From the NCBI RefSeq assembly GCF_021631985.1, contig NZ_CP070225.1, positions 7,502,001 through 7,566,000 on the forward strand: 64,000 nt of DNA, in the 5' to 3' direction. The stretch comes from Sandaracinus amylolyticus (GTDB lineage: Bacteria > Myxococcota_A > Polyangia > Polyangiales > Sandaracinaceae). Below the pieces are notes generated by a model. It ran no database searches. It was not told the DNA's origin and saw only the letters and a list, made by a program, of their open reading frames with translations. Numbering within the stretch: position 1 is the stretch's first letter; the number at the start of each line of letters is the position of its first letter. The position numbers and the translations under genes were made by a program. Below, piece after piece: positions 9,049 to 16,529 of this stretch.

Positions 9049-9651
9049 GTGGACGACACGAGCTTTCGCGAGCTCGCGCGAGAGCGCCTCGGCCCGCTCG
9101 GGCCCGAGGAGAGCGATCGCGCGATCGACGTCACGCTGCGCGTGCTCGCGGAGGCGTGCTCGCGCTGCCTCGCCGATCACATCGCGGAGGCCCTCCCGCC
9201 GGGCGCCGCGAAGATCATGCGCGAGGTGATCGGCCACGAGCTCGGCGGCGACGCGAGCGCGATCGTCGCGCGCACCGCACGTCGCGAGGGTGTTCGCACC
9301 GCGCTCGGGGTCGAGCACCTCGGCGCGATCGCGTCGGTGATCGGTGAGCACCTCGACGACGAGACGATGCGCCTCGCCGAAGCCGAGCTCGACCCGAGCG
9401 TGGTCCGGCTGCTGCAGCCGCGACGCTTCGCGCCTCCGACCATCGCGCACCACGACGCGCACCCGAGGACGACGCTCTCCGAAGGACACCCCGGCGGCAC
9501 CGACCAACTCGCGCAGGCCCACCACTCGAGCGCGCACGTCGACTCGGTCTCCGGCGTCGCGCACGAGGACGAGCGACTCTCGACCGCGCACGGCACGCGC
9601 CAGGAACAGCAGCACGAGACGCTCGCGGAGGGTCGCTCCAAGCGCTCATGA
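9049..9651 (+). CDS. DUF2267-like protein
   Basis: A 200-residue protein whose N-terminal ~130 residues (FRELARERLGPLGPEESDRAIDVTLRVLAE...IAEALPPGAAKIM) resemble DUF2267 helical proteins of unknown function, which are often found near stress genes. The rest is a hydrophilic, His/Glu/Gln-rich tail (about residues 135-200) that looks disordered. The frame is open far upstream, but the upstream portion is the palindromic repeat. The GTG at 9049 (VDDTSFREL) is the first start after it; the ribosome site is weak. The gene converges on the alkyltransferase-like gene, and the big palindrome at 9664-9843 fills the gap between them. The family assignment is tentative. Confidence 0.6.
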   Translation: MDDTSFRELARERLGPLGPEESDRAIDVTLRVLAEACSRCLADHIAEALPPGAAKIMREVIGHELGGDASAIVARTARREGVRTALGVEHLGAIASVIGEHLDDETMRLAEAELDPSVVRLLQPRRFAPPTIAHHDAHPRTTLSEGHPGGTDQLAQAHHSSAHVDSVSGVAHEDERLSTAHGTRQEQQHETLAEGRSKRS

Positions 9652-9663
9652 GACGAGCGGGGC

Positions 9664-9843
9664 AGAATTTCTGAGGAGAGCAGGAGGGTTAGGAAGACCA
9701 CGGCGCCGAGCCCGTGGCGCGACTCGACTTCGCGCGCAGCGCACGACCGAACGATCGCGTTCGGGACCTTCGTCGCGCGGCGAGTCGACAGGAAGACCCC
9801 GCGACGTGGTCTTCCTTCTCCTCCTGCTCTCCTTAGAAATTCT
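9664..9843. repeat. 180-bp nested palindromic element between convergent genes
   Basis: The segment 9664-9701 (AGAATTTCTGAGGAGAGCAG...) is repeated in inverse orientation at 9806-9843 with about 34 of 38 positions identical. Inside, CGACTCG at 9720-9726 pairs with CGAGTCG at 9781-9787 about exactly the same centre (9753.5), and a CCGAACG-ATCG-CGTTCGG hairpin (9747-9764) sits at the middle. Local hairpins (CCACGG/CCGTGG at 9698-9717, GGAAGACC/GGTCTTCC at 9791-9815) compete with the long fold. It lies between the stops at 9651 and 9848. A bidirectional terminator or a MITE-like non-autonomous element would both fit; there is no gene in it. Confidence 0.75.
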
Positions 9844-9847
9844 CCCC

Positions 9848-10180
9848 TCAGCGCCGCGCAGACGGATCCCACCCGTGTCGCTCGAGATCGACGCGCCCCT
9901 CCTCGTCGAACGACACGCCTTCCGACTCGAGCATCTCGCGCTGCAGCCCCGGATGCTCGCGCTCGGTCGAGATGCGTCCCTTCGCGCCGACCACGCGCTG
10001 CCACGGGATCGAGCCCTCGGCCGCAGCACGGATCGCCCAGCCCACGCCGACCGGCGTGAGCCGTCCGTCGATCATCCGCGAGAGCTGGCCATAGGTCGCG
10101 ACGCGCCCTCGCGGGATGCGCTTCACCAGCGCCTGCACCCGCTCGAAGGGCGGAGTCTCCTCAGCGCGATGCTTCGCCAT
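9848..10180 (-). CDS. atl: Alkyltransferase-like protein (MGMT family without the acceptor Cys)
   Basis: A 110-residue protein with the DNA-binding domain of O6-alkylguanine-DNA alkyltransferases: PRGRVATYGQLS, the Arg-finger region VGWAIRAA and the active-site segment IPWQRVVGAKGRIS. Where MGMT has PCHRV with the alkyl-accepting Cys, this protein has PWQRV. Known alkyltransferase-like (ATL) proteins share this Cys-to-Trp change; they bind O6-alkylguanine, flip the base and hand the lesion to nucleotide excision repair rather than repairing it. The length fits ATL rather than full MGMT. The ATG at 10180 lacks a strong ribosome site but precedes the domain directly. It is divergent from a lipoprotein gene. 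Confidence 0.88.
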   Translation of the reverse strand: MAKHRAEETPPFERVQALVKRIPRGRVATYGQLSRMIDGRLTPVGVGWAIRAAAEGSIPWQRVVGAKGRISTEREHPGLQREMLESEGVSFDEEGRVDLERHGWDPSARR

Positions 10181-10263
10181 GCGCGACTTCTATCGCGCGA
10201 CGGCGCGCGCATCCAAGCACCGACCGAGTGCGCGTCGTCGATCTCCGAGTAAGGTCGGATGCC

Positions 10264-11154
10264 ATGACCACCACACGACTGCTCTCCACGCTCTTGCTCG
10301 CGCTCGCGCTCTCGGCGTGCGGCGCGTCCTCCGCTCCCGCCGAGCCCGCTGTCGCGACCACCACACCGACCGGCGGCGGCGAGAACTCGGCGCCGGTCGA
10401 GCTCCGCGTCCGCGCGACGCCCGGGGCGCGCTACGAGACGCACACCCACGCGCGCACCGAGAGCACCGACGGTCTGGTGCTCACCGACGCGCGCGGCTCG
10501 ATGCAGATCGACGGCGTCGATACGCAGACCGACGTCACGCGCGTCACCACCCGCGTCCACTCGATCGAGCTCCGCGACGCCGCCGGACGTCCGGTCCAGG
10601 CCGCGGGCACCGAGGCGCTCGATCTCTCGGGCGCCACGTTCCATCGCGCGATCGACTCGCGCGCCGCGACCGTCGGTCCCGTCACGGTCGAGGGCACGAA
10701 CGCCCAGAACGCGGCGATGGCCGAGTCGATGCGCTCGATGTTCGAGCAGTCGACGATCCGGCTTCCCGAGCGCCCGGTGCGCGTCGGCGAGAGCTGGCGC
10801 GACACCGTGCAGATGCGTGTCCCGGTGCAGGGCGCGATCATGCCGTTCGCCTGCACGACCGACTCGCGCCTCGCGCGCCTCGACGGAAGCGCGGCCGAGC
10901 AGCTCGCGGTGATCGAATTCGTCAGCGACTGCGCGAGCGAGCCGGTGCACATCGCCGGTCCCGCGGGCGAGCTGACGTTCTCGATCGCCACGCACGTGAC
11001 CGGCGAGAGCCACGTCGCGCTCGCCGACGGGCTCGCCGGACGCATCACGATGGACAGCGACACCCGCACCACGATGCGGATCGGCGATCAGCCCGAGGCC
11101 GTGATCCCCGCGCGACAGCACATCGAGATCACGACGACGCCGATCATCCAGTGA
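10264..11154 (+). CDS. Putative lipoprotein, unknown function
   Basis: A 296-residue protein starting MTTTRLLSTLLLALALSACG, with lipobox LSAC. It is followed by a short Ala/Thr/Pro linker and a mostly beta-predicted soluble domain rich in Thr, Val and Arg. Cysteines at CTTDSRLARL and VSDCASEPVH could form a disulfide. It resembles DUF6263-type periplasmic proteins only loosely; I do not assign a function. The ATG at 10264 is preferred over an upstream in-frame ATG at 10228 because it places the signal peptide at the N-terminus. Its stop codon overlaps the convergent stop of the MocR regulator by 11 bp. Confidence 0.75.
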   Translation: MTTTRLLSTLLLALALSACGASSAPAEPAVATTTPTGGGENSAPVELRVRATPGARYETHTHARTESTDGLVLTDARGSMQIDGVDTQTDVTRVTTRVHSIELRDAAGRPVQAAGTEALDLSGATFHRAIDSRAATVGPVTVEGTNAQNAAMAESMRSMFEQSTIRLPERPVRVGESWRDTVQMRVPVQGAIMPFACTTDSRLARLDGSAAEQLAVIEFVSDCASEPVHIAGPAGELTFSIATHVTGESHVALADGLAGRITMDSDTRTTMRIGDQPEAVIPARQHIEITTTPIIQ

Positions 11155-12571
11155 CGCGCTCGATGCACCGCGCGAGCTTGCGGATGCCCGCGTCGATCCG
11201 CTCGACGTCGATCGCGCCGTAGCCCAGCGCGAGCCCGGTGCGCCGTCGCTCCATGGCGAAGTCGGAGAGCGCGTGGACCGCGACCCCTTCGTCGGCGGCA
11301 CGCCGGGCGATCTCTCGCGCATCGGCGCGTCGATCGACGAGCCACGCCGAGACGTGCAGCCCCGCGACGCCGTGGATCGGCTCGACTTGCTCGCCGAGGT
11401 GCTTCGCGAGCGCGCGCTCGAGCCGCTCGCGCCGTGCACGGTACTCGCGCGTCGCGATGCGCAGGTGACGCGCGAGCGCGCCCTCGTCGATGAAGCGCGC
11501 GAGCGCACGCTGGGGGACGAGCGGTGCGTGCCAGTCGCTCAGACGGCGCGCCGACACCAGCGCGCCGTGCAGCGATCGCGGCGCGACCAGATACCCGAGC
11601 CGCAGCGCGGGCAGCAGCACCTTCGAGAACGATCCGACGTAGACCACGAGCCCGTGCCGATCGAGCGCCTGCAGCGGCTCGACCGGACGACCGACGAAGC
11701 GCAGCTCCGCGTCGTAGTCGTCCTCGACGATCACGCAGCGACGCCGCCTCGCCCACGCGAGCAGCTCCATGCGCCGCGCGAGCGACATCGGCATGCCGAG
11801 CGGGAACTGATGCGACGGAGTCACGTACACGAGCTTCGCCGCATGCGGGATCGCGCTCACCACGATGCCCTCGTCGTCGATCGGCACCGGGACCACGCGC
11901 GCGCCCTGTGACTCGAAGAGCCGTCGCGCCAGCGGATATCCGGGATCTTCGATCGCGACGATCGCCCCGGGATCGAGCAGCACGCGACCGACGAGATCGA
12001 ACGCCTGCTGCGCGCCGTTCGTCACGACCACGTCGTCGGCTCCCGCCTGCAGCGAGCGCGATGCACCGACGTGCCGCGCGATCGCCTCGCGCAGCCGCGC
12101 GTCACCCGCCGCATCACCGTAATGCGCGCTCCGCACCCGCGACGGGCGCAGCTCGCGGCCGAGGAGACGACGCCACGTCGCGTACGGAAAGAGCCGCGCG
12201 TCGGGCACGCCGAGACGGAAGTCGTAGGGCGCATCGGGCGGTGCCGGCGCGGGCAACGGGATCTTCGCCCACACCGCGCGCGGTCGGATCGCGACGACCG
12301 ACGGCGCGCGCCGTCCCTCCGCCGCGACCGCGGCCGCGCTCGCCACGAACGTCCCCGCGCCCACCCGCGCCTCGAGGAACGACTCCGCGATCAAGCGCTG
12401 ATACGCGGTGGTGACGGTGTGCCGCGAGACCTCGAGCCGCTGCGCGAGATCGCGCGTCGGCGGGAGCTGATCACCGGGCCGCATCCGTCCGTCGAGGATC
12501 GCGGCGCGCAGCTGGCGATAGAGCTGCCCGGTCAGGTCACGGCGCCCGTCGAGCTTGGCGAGGAAGTCCAC
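11144..12571 (-). CDS. MocR/PdxR-type regulator (GntR HTH fused to aminotransferase fold)
   Basis: A 475-residue fusion. The winged-helix GntR domain is at the N-terminus ([20 protein letters not shown]...[13 protein letters not shown]), followed by a fold type I PLP-dependent aminotransferase-like domain. The PLP lysine is in [16 protein letters not shown], with upstream [15 protein letters not shown] and EDDYDAE segments. Such proteins sense PLP or an amino compound and are transcription factors rather than enzymes. The GTG at 12571 is chosen because a GGAGCG sits 6 bp upstream and because the longest frame (from 12667) would translate the divergent promoter. The gene is divergent from a haloalkane dehalogenase gene, with an inverted repeat between them that it probably binds. 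Confidence 0.9.
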   Translation of the reverse strand: MDFLAKLDGRRDLTGQLYRQLRAAILDGRMRPGDQLPPTRDLAQRLEVSRHTVTTAYQRLIAESFLEARVGAGTFVASAAAVAAEGRRAPSVVAIRPRAVWAKIPLPAPAPPDAPYDFRLGVPDARLFPYATWRRLLGRELRPSRVRSAHYGDAAGDARLREAIARHVGASRSLQAGADDVVVTNGAQQAFDLVGRVLLDPGAIVAIEDPGYPLARRLFESQGARVVPVPIDDEGIVVSAIPHAAKLVYVTPSHQFPLGMPMSLARRMELLAWARRRRCVIVEDDYDAELRFVGRPVEPLQALDRHGLVVYVGSFSKVLLPALRLGYLVAPRSLHGALVSARRLSDWHAPLVPQRALARFIDEGALARHLRIATREYRARRERLERALAKHLGEQVEPIHGVAGLHVSAWLVDRRADAREIARRAADEGVAVHALSDFAMERRRTGLALGYGAIDVERIDAGIRKLARCIERVTG

Positions 12572-12583
12572 GAGACGCTCCGG

Positions 12584-12630
12584 ATTGGACTGGTCGACGA
12601 CGCACGAAGTGGCCCGAACGCCAGTCCATT
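12584..12630. promoter_or_regulatory. Inverted repeat, probable MocR operator
   Basis: ATTGGACTGG (12584-12593) and the reverse complement of 12621-12630 (AATGGACTGG) match at 9 of 10 positions. The half-sites are about 34-37 bp apart centre to centre, on the same helix face within error. They lie between the GTG of the MocR gene and the ATG of the haloalkane dehalogenase gene. Widely spaced half-sites are common for full-length MocR dimers. Confidence 0.5.
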
Positions 12631-12683
12631 GCCGTCCCAGATATCTCGTGCGCTCCCCGAGCGCCAACCACGAGGTGAATCAC

Positions 12684-13568
12684 ATGGCCCCGACGACGAT
12701 CGACTCCGCCGACGCCCTGCCCCGCCGCCGCATCCGCGTGCTCGACACCGAGCTCTCCTACGTCGACGTGGGCGAGGGCGCGCCCGTCGTGTTCCTCCAC
12801 GGCAACCCGACGTCCTCGTACCTCTGGCGCAACGTGATCCCTCACGTGCACCGGTTCGGACGCTGCATCGCGCCCGATCTCACGGGCATGGGCGCGTCGG
12901 CGCGCCCGTCCGGATTCTCCGGGCGATTCGTCGATCACGCGCGTTATCTCGACGCGTTCTTCGAGGCGCTCGGGCTCACCCGCGACGTGGTGCTCGTGCT
13001 GCACGACTGGGGCTCGGCGCTCGGCTTCCATCGCGCCCGCCGCCATCCCGAGCAGATCGCGGGCATCGCCCACATGGAGGCGCTCGCGGTGCCGCTCGCG
13101 TGGAGCGACTTCGAGGGCCCGCGCGCCGCGATGTTCCGAGCGCTGCGCTCGGAGCGCGGCGAGAGCATGGTGCTCGACGAGAACGTCTTCGTGGAGGCGG
13201 TGCTCCCGCGCGGCGTGCTGCGCCCGCTGCGCGACGAGGAGATGAACGCGTACCGCGCGCCCTTCGTGGATCGCGAGGCGCGCAGACAGACGCTCACCTG
13301 GCCGCGCGAGCTCTCGATCGACGGTGAGCCGCGCGACGTGACCGAGATCGTCGAGGCCTACTCGCGGTGGCTCGCGTCGAGCACGGTGCCGAAGCTCCTG
13401 ATCGTCGCCGAGCCCGGCGCGGTGGTGACCGGTCGTGTGCTCGAGGAGTGCCGGGCGTGGCCGAGCCAGACCGAGGTGCGCGTCCCGGGGAAGCACTTCC
13501 TGCAGGAGGACTCGCCGCACGAGATCGGCGCCGCGGTCGCGGCGTTCGTGCAGCGCGTACGATCATGA
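12684..13568 (+). CDS. Haloalkane dehalogenase-like alpha/beta hydrolase
   Basis: A 294-residue alpha/beta hydrolase with the complete haloalkane dehalogenase signature. [12 protein letters not shown] supplies the oxyanion and halide-binding Asn. [10 protein letters not shown] carries the nucleophilic Asp followed by the halide-binding Trp. HMEAL carries the catalytic Glu seen in the LinB/DhaA (HLD-II) group. [13 protein letters not shown] has the catalytic His near the C-terminus. Such enzymes hydrolyse carbon-halogen bonds to alcohol plus halide in the cytoplasm. The ATG at 12684 has a GAGGTG ribosome site 6 bp upstream; the longer frame from 12555 overlaps the regulator. Its divergent MocR neighbour suggests substrate- or metabolite-dependent control, but natural substrates cannot be predicted. 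Confidence 0.88.
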   Translation: MAPTTIDSADALPRRRIRVLDTELSYVDVGEGAPVVFLHGNPTSSYLWRNVIPHVHRFGRCIAPDLTGMGASARPSGFSGRFVDHARYLDAFFEALGLTRDVVLVLHDWGSALGFHRARRHPEQIAGIAHMEALAVPLAWSDFEGPRAAMFRALRSERGESMVLDENVFVEAVLPRGVLRPLRDEEMNAYRAPFVDREARRQTLTWPRELSIDGEPRDVTEIVEAYSRWLASSTVPKLLIVAEPGAVVTGRVLEECRAWPSQTEVRVPGKHFLQEDSPHEIGAAVAAFVQRVRS

Positions 13569-13617
13569 TGCTGGCGTGCACACGGCGACGGACCCACGGC
13601 ATGATCGAGGCACGATC

Positions 13618-14559
13618 ATGCACCTCTCCCGAGTCCCCGATCACGTCGCCCACGCCGGTCTGCGCGCGCTCTACACCGTCTGCATCGCGGACGGCGAGCT
13701 CAGCCCGCTCGAGCAGTCGTTCCTCCGCGGTGTGCAGGAACACGTGCTCCACAGCCACGTCGACCTCGCGACGCTCTCGCCGATCACGCTCGACGAGCTC
13801 GCCCGTGCGATCGCGCCGGGCGAGCATCGCGCGCGCGTCCTCACCGGCGCGGTGATCGCGGCGTGCATCGACGGTCGCGCGACCGACGACGAGGTCGACG
13901 TGATCGAGCAGCTCGCGACCGCGCTCGAGCTCGACCCGGCACCGGTGCGCACCGCGCGCCGGCTCGCGAAGCAGCAGCTCTTCCTCGCGCGCATCGACAT
14001 CGCGCGCCGCGCGCTCGCGGGGCACAAGGTCCGTCAGACGGTGCGCGAAGAAGGCGCGCTCGCGATGATCGCGCAGCTCATGCCGATGATGGGCGTCGCG
14101 GATCGTGCGCTGGCCGCGCGATATCGCGCGCTCGCATCGAGCCCTGCGGGCACGCTCGGACGCGGGTACTTCGACTTCGTCGAGTCGAACGGCTTCTCGT
14201 TCCCCGGCGAGCCGGGCGCGGGGCCGGAGATCATCGTGGTGCACGACTGCCTGCACGTGCTCGGCGACTACGGGACGAGCCCCGAGCAGGAGATCGAGGT
14301 CGCGTCGTTCCAAGCGGGATGCCACGGCGGTGATCCGCTCTACGGCCTGCTCTTCGGGATCGCGCAGTACCACCTCGGCGTGCAGGTCGCGCCGGTCGCG
14401 CCCGCGGAGTCGATGAACGCCGATCCCGAGCGGATGATGCACGCCTTCGCGCGTGGCTGCCTCGTGAAGCGCGACATGTGGAGCGACTTCCGCCCGTGGG
14501 AGCACTTCGCGAAGCCGCTCGACGCACTGCGCGACGAGCTGAACGTGGTGCCGGCGTAG
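13618..14559 (+). CDS. TerB-like domain fused to COQ4-like protein
   Basis: A 313-residue protein. Residues 1-~130 (ALYTVCIADGELSPLEQSFL...TGAVIAACIDGRATDDEVDV) resemble a TerB/DjlA-type helical bundle, with two acidic ADGELSPLE-like repeats. Residues ~150-313 match COQ4: HDCLHVLGDYGTSPEQE fits the zinc-binding HDxxH-x11-E motif exactly. In eukaryotes and some bacteria COQ4 acts in ubiquinone head-group processing (C1 decarboxylation/hydroxylation); here the role is unknown. The ATG at 13618 has GAGG 8 bp upstream. The long open frame upstream overlaps the dehalogenase gene. The gene follows the dehalogenase by 49 bp on the same strand and could be cotranscribed. Confidence 0.75.
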   Translation: MHLSRVPDHVAHAGLRALYTVCIADGELSPLEQSFLRGVQEHVLHSHVDLATLSPITLDELARAIAPGEHRARVLTGAVIAACIDGRATDDEVDVIEQLATALELDPAPVRTARRLAKQQLFLARIDIARRALAGHKVRQTVREEGALAMIAQLMPMMGVADRALAARYRALASSPAGTLGRGYFDFVESNGFSFPGEPGAGPEIIVVHDCLHVLGDYGTSPEQEIEVASFQAGCHGGDPLYGLLFGIAQYHLGVQVAPVAPAESMNADPERMMHAFARGCLVKRDMWSDFRPWEHFAKPLDALRDELNVVPA

Positions 14560-14611
14560 AGCGGCCACGATCGCGTTGCGGCGCTCGCCGTGTGCCCGCG
14601 ACGCTGAGCGC

Positions 14612-15217
14612 TCACGCCTCGCGCGCGATCCACCACGAGCCGAGGCCCGCGGCGACCGCCGCCGCGACGAGCGCGATCACCGCGACCGCCGGGCACCCGA
14701 GCAGCACCGCCACGAGGCCGATCACGCCGGCCGCCGCGAAGAAGTAGCCGCCCAGCCGATGCGAGCGCGCCCACACCTCGTCGGACGCGAGCGTCCACGG
14801 CGTGCGGATGCCGACGACGGCGTTGCGACGCACGCGCGGCAGGAGCAGCGCGAGCCCGAGCGACGCGAGCGCGAGCAGCGTGCCCAGCGCCACGCCGACG
14901 TCGGTCGCTCCGAGCAGCGCGGCGCGCAGCACGATCACCTGCAGCCCGGTCAGCAGCGCGGTCGAGAGCAAGGTGGTCGCGGCGATCGGCGCGCGCTCGT
15001 GCTCGGAGCGGCGGCGATGCACCCACGCGACGACCGCGATCGTCAGCAGCGTGACGAGCGGCAGCAGGAACGCGCCGACGATCTTCGGGGCGGTCCCGTC
15101 GACGTGCCCGGTGACGTCGAAGTGGATCGGCACCTCGGGCGGCAGCCACGGATACACCGCCGCGCTGCCGAGGAGCGCGACCGTGCCGAGGATCCAAGCC
15201 GAGCGCATCGACGACAT
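14612..15217 (-). CDS. SdpI-family membrane protein with DUF1648 domain
   Basis: A 201-residue integral membrane protein. Its start MSSMRSAWILGTVALLGSAA and the following YPWLPPEVPIHFDVTGHVDG are the DUF1648 hallmark, and RNAVVGIRTPWTLASDEVW is the SdpI-type motif. About six hydrophobic segments are visible. In Bacillus subtilis SdpI gives immunity to the SdpC toxin and sequesters the repressor SdpR at the membrane. The gene overlaps the upstream ArsR-type sdpR-like gene (TGATG), so the two-gene operon is conserved. No sdpC-like toxin gene is nearby. The start is fixed by the overlap and by a GAGG 6 bp upstream. Confidence 0.85.
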   Translation of the reverse strand: MSSMRSAWILGTVALLGSAAVYPWLPPEVPIHFDVTGHVDGTAPKIVGAFLLPLVTLLTIAVVAWVHRRRSEHERAPIAATTLLSTALLTGLQVIVLRAALLGATDVGVALGTLLALASLGLALLLPRVRRNAVVGIRTPWTLASDEVWARSHRLGGYFFAAAGVIGLVAVLLGCPAVAVIALVAAAVAAGLGSWWIAREA

Positions 15218-15513
15218 CAGGACCTCACCTTCTTCTTCGAGGAGGACGCCGCGGGAGCCTTGCCGGCGAGCTCGAGCAGCTCCGCGGCCGCGTCCTCGAG
15301 CACGTTGGTCTGGAGCGTGAACACCACGCTCGTGCCGCGCTTCTCCGAGCGCACGAGCCCGGCGGCCTCGAGCACGCGGAAGTGATGCGACAGCGTCGGC
15401 TTCGAGAGCTCGAACTCCTCGGCGATCTCTCCGGCGGTGCGTGAGCCGCGCCGCAGGAGCCGCAGGATCGCGCGGCGCGTCGGGTCCGAGAGCGCGGAGA
15501 ACGTGTCCTTCAT
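15217..15513 (-). CDS. sdpR: ArsR-family regulator, SdpR-like
   Basis: A 98-residue winged-helix protein (FSALSDPTRRAILRLLRRG...AEEFELSKPTLSHHFRVLEAAGLV) with the high similarity to SdpR expected for autorepressors next to sdpI. It lacks the metal-binding Cys motif of true ArsR. The 3' tail is Lys/Ser-rich. The ATG at 15513 has no Shine-Dalgarno and lies only 14 nt after a -10-like box (see 15518-15556), so the transcript leader is very short. It forms an operon with the sdpI-like gene and is divergent from a second ArsR gene. Confidence 0.88.
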   Translation of the reverse strand: MKDTFSALSDPTRRAILRLLRRGSRTAGEIAEEFELSKPTLSHHFRVLEAAGLVRSEKRGTSVVFTLQTNVLEDAAAELLELAGKAPAASSSKKKVRS

Positions 15514-15517
15514 ATTC

Positions 15518-15556
15518 GACGATCATCTATTTAGACGATCATCGAACTACGCGCAA
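15518..15556 (-). promoter_or_regulatory. sdpR promoter with twin operator repeats
   Basis: On the minus strand, TTGCGC (15551-15556) and TAAATA (15528-15533) are separated by 17 bp, a reasonable -35/-10 pair. The direct repeat GACGATCATC (plus-strand reading) occurs at 15518-15527 and 15534-15543, on either side of the -10 box. Binding of SdpR there would block polymerase, so autorepression is the inference. Confidence 0.6.
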
Positions 15557-15574
15557 CGAGACGATCCGCGATGC

Positions 15575-15629
15575 TCAAGCGCGCGCTTGACAATCGCGGC
15601 GGCGTCCCGATACTCAAGTTCGTGCTTGA
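15575..15629 (+). promoter_or_regulatory. ArsR promoter embedded in two 16-bp palindromes
   Basis: TCAAGCGCGCGCTTGA (15575-15590) is a perfect palindrome; TCAAGTTCGTGCTTGA (15614-15629) shares the same TCAAG/CTTGA arms. TTGACA at 15587-15592 overlaps the end of the first, and GATACT at 15609-15614 abuts the start of the second. These two boxes are a textbook sigma-70 pair with a 16-bp spacer. The operator centres are 39 bp apart. A start site about 7 nt after the -10 box would coincide with the GTG at 15622, making the mRNA leaderless. Confidence 0.75.
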
Positions 15630-15987
15630 GCAACAGGCAGCGGTCGATCGGGTCTTCCACGCCCTCGGAGATCCCGCGCGCCGCGCGATGATCGATCGGC
15701 TCAGCCGTGGGCCGGCGTCGGTCAGCGAGCTCGCTGCGCCGTTCTCGATGACGCTCGCGGCGGTCGTGCAGCACGTGCAGGTGCTCGAGGCGAGCGGCGT
15801 GATCACGACGCAGAAGGTCGGGCGCGTGCGCACGTGTCAGCTCGCGCCCGAAGGCCTCGCCGCGGCCGAGCGCTGGATCTCCGAGCGACGCTCGCTGTGG
15901 GAGCGGCGCTTCGATCGGCTCGGCGCGTTGCTCGACGAAGAAGAAGAAGCCCCGACTCCCACGCCCAAGAAGAGGAAGAAACGATGA
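15622..15987 (+). CDS. ArsR-family regulator (SRPBCC-operon type)
   Basis: A 121-residue winged-helix regulator (VDRVFHALGDPARRAMIDRLSRG...ELAAPFSMTLAAVVQHVQVLEASGVI) ending in a Glu/Pro/Lys-rich tail. The open frame extends to an ATG at 15571, but translation from there would read through the promoter and both operator palindromes. The GTG at 15622 is preferred and fits a leaderless transcript. The domain directly follows. The next gene overlaps its stop codon (ATGA), and the product of that gene is an SRPBCC protein, a very common ArsR partner. It very probably represses its own operon through the two palindromes. Confidence 0.85.
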   Translation: MLEQQAAVDRVFHALGDPARRAMIDRLSRGPASVSELAAPFSMTLAAVVQHVQVLEASGVITTQKVGRVRTCQLAPEGLAAAERWISERRSLWERRFDRLGALLDEEEEAPTPTPKKRKKR

Positions 15988-16445
15988 GCGACGAGGCCAT
16001 GCACCACGACGTGTTCACCGTCGAGCGCACCTATCGCGCCGCGCCGGAGCGCGTGTTCGACGCGTGGGCCGATCCCGTCAAGAAGCGCCGGTGGTTCGCC
16101 GAGGGCGAGGGCTGGAACATCGACTCCTACGATCTCGACTTCCGCGAAGGCGGATTCGAGCGCACTCGGTTTCGATTCGGCGACGGACCGCCGATGACCA
16201 ACGACACCGTGTTCCACGACATCGTCGCGAATCGACGCATCGTGTGCAGCTACGACATGACGAGGAGCGGACAGCGCTTCTCGGTGTCGCTCGCGACGCT
16301 GGTGCTCGAGCGGGCGGGGAGCGGGACCCGAGCTCGTTACACCGAGCAGATCGTCCTGTTCGGACAGGGTCGTGACGCGGTCGAGCAGCGCCGCCTCGGG
16401 TGCGCCGAGCTCCTCGGAAGGCTCGCCGCCGCGCTCGGCGAGTAG
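15984..16445 (+). CDS. SRPBCC (AHSA1-like) protein
   Basis: A 153-residue START-like fold protein: TVERTYRAAPERVFDAWADPVKKRRWF is the classic N-terminal strand-helix of Aha1/SRPBCC proteins and EQRRLGCAELLGRLAAAL is the long C-terminal helix that closes the ligand cavity. No catalytic residues are implied; the fold binds hydrophobic ligands. The ATG overlaps the stop of the ArsR gene by 4 bp, so translation is coupled. A DHFR/RibD-like gene follows 84 bp later; ArsR-SRPBCC-RibD triplets are common in actinobacteria and myxobacteria, but their role is not established. Confidence 0.88.
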   Translation: MSDEAMHHDVFTVERTYRAAPERVFDAWADPVKKRRWFAEGEGWNIDSYDLDFREGGFERTRFRFGDGPPMTNDTVFHDIVANRRIVCSYDMTRSGQRFSVSLATLVLERAGSGTRARYTEQIVLFGQGRDAVEQRRLGCAELLGRLAAALGE

Positions 16446-16529
16446 CCCGCCCCGACGACGATGTTCGCGTCAGCGTGCGACGCCGCGCGCGACGGTGAGT
16501 TGCGTCCTCTTCATCCCAAGGAGAAGTCG

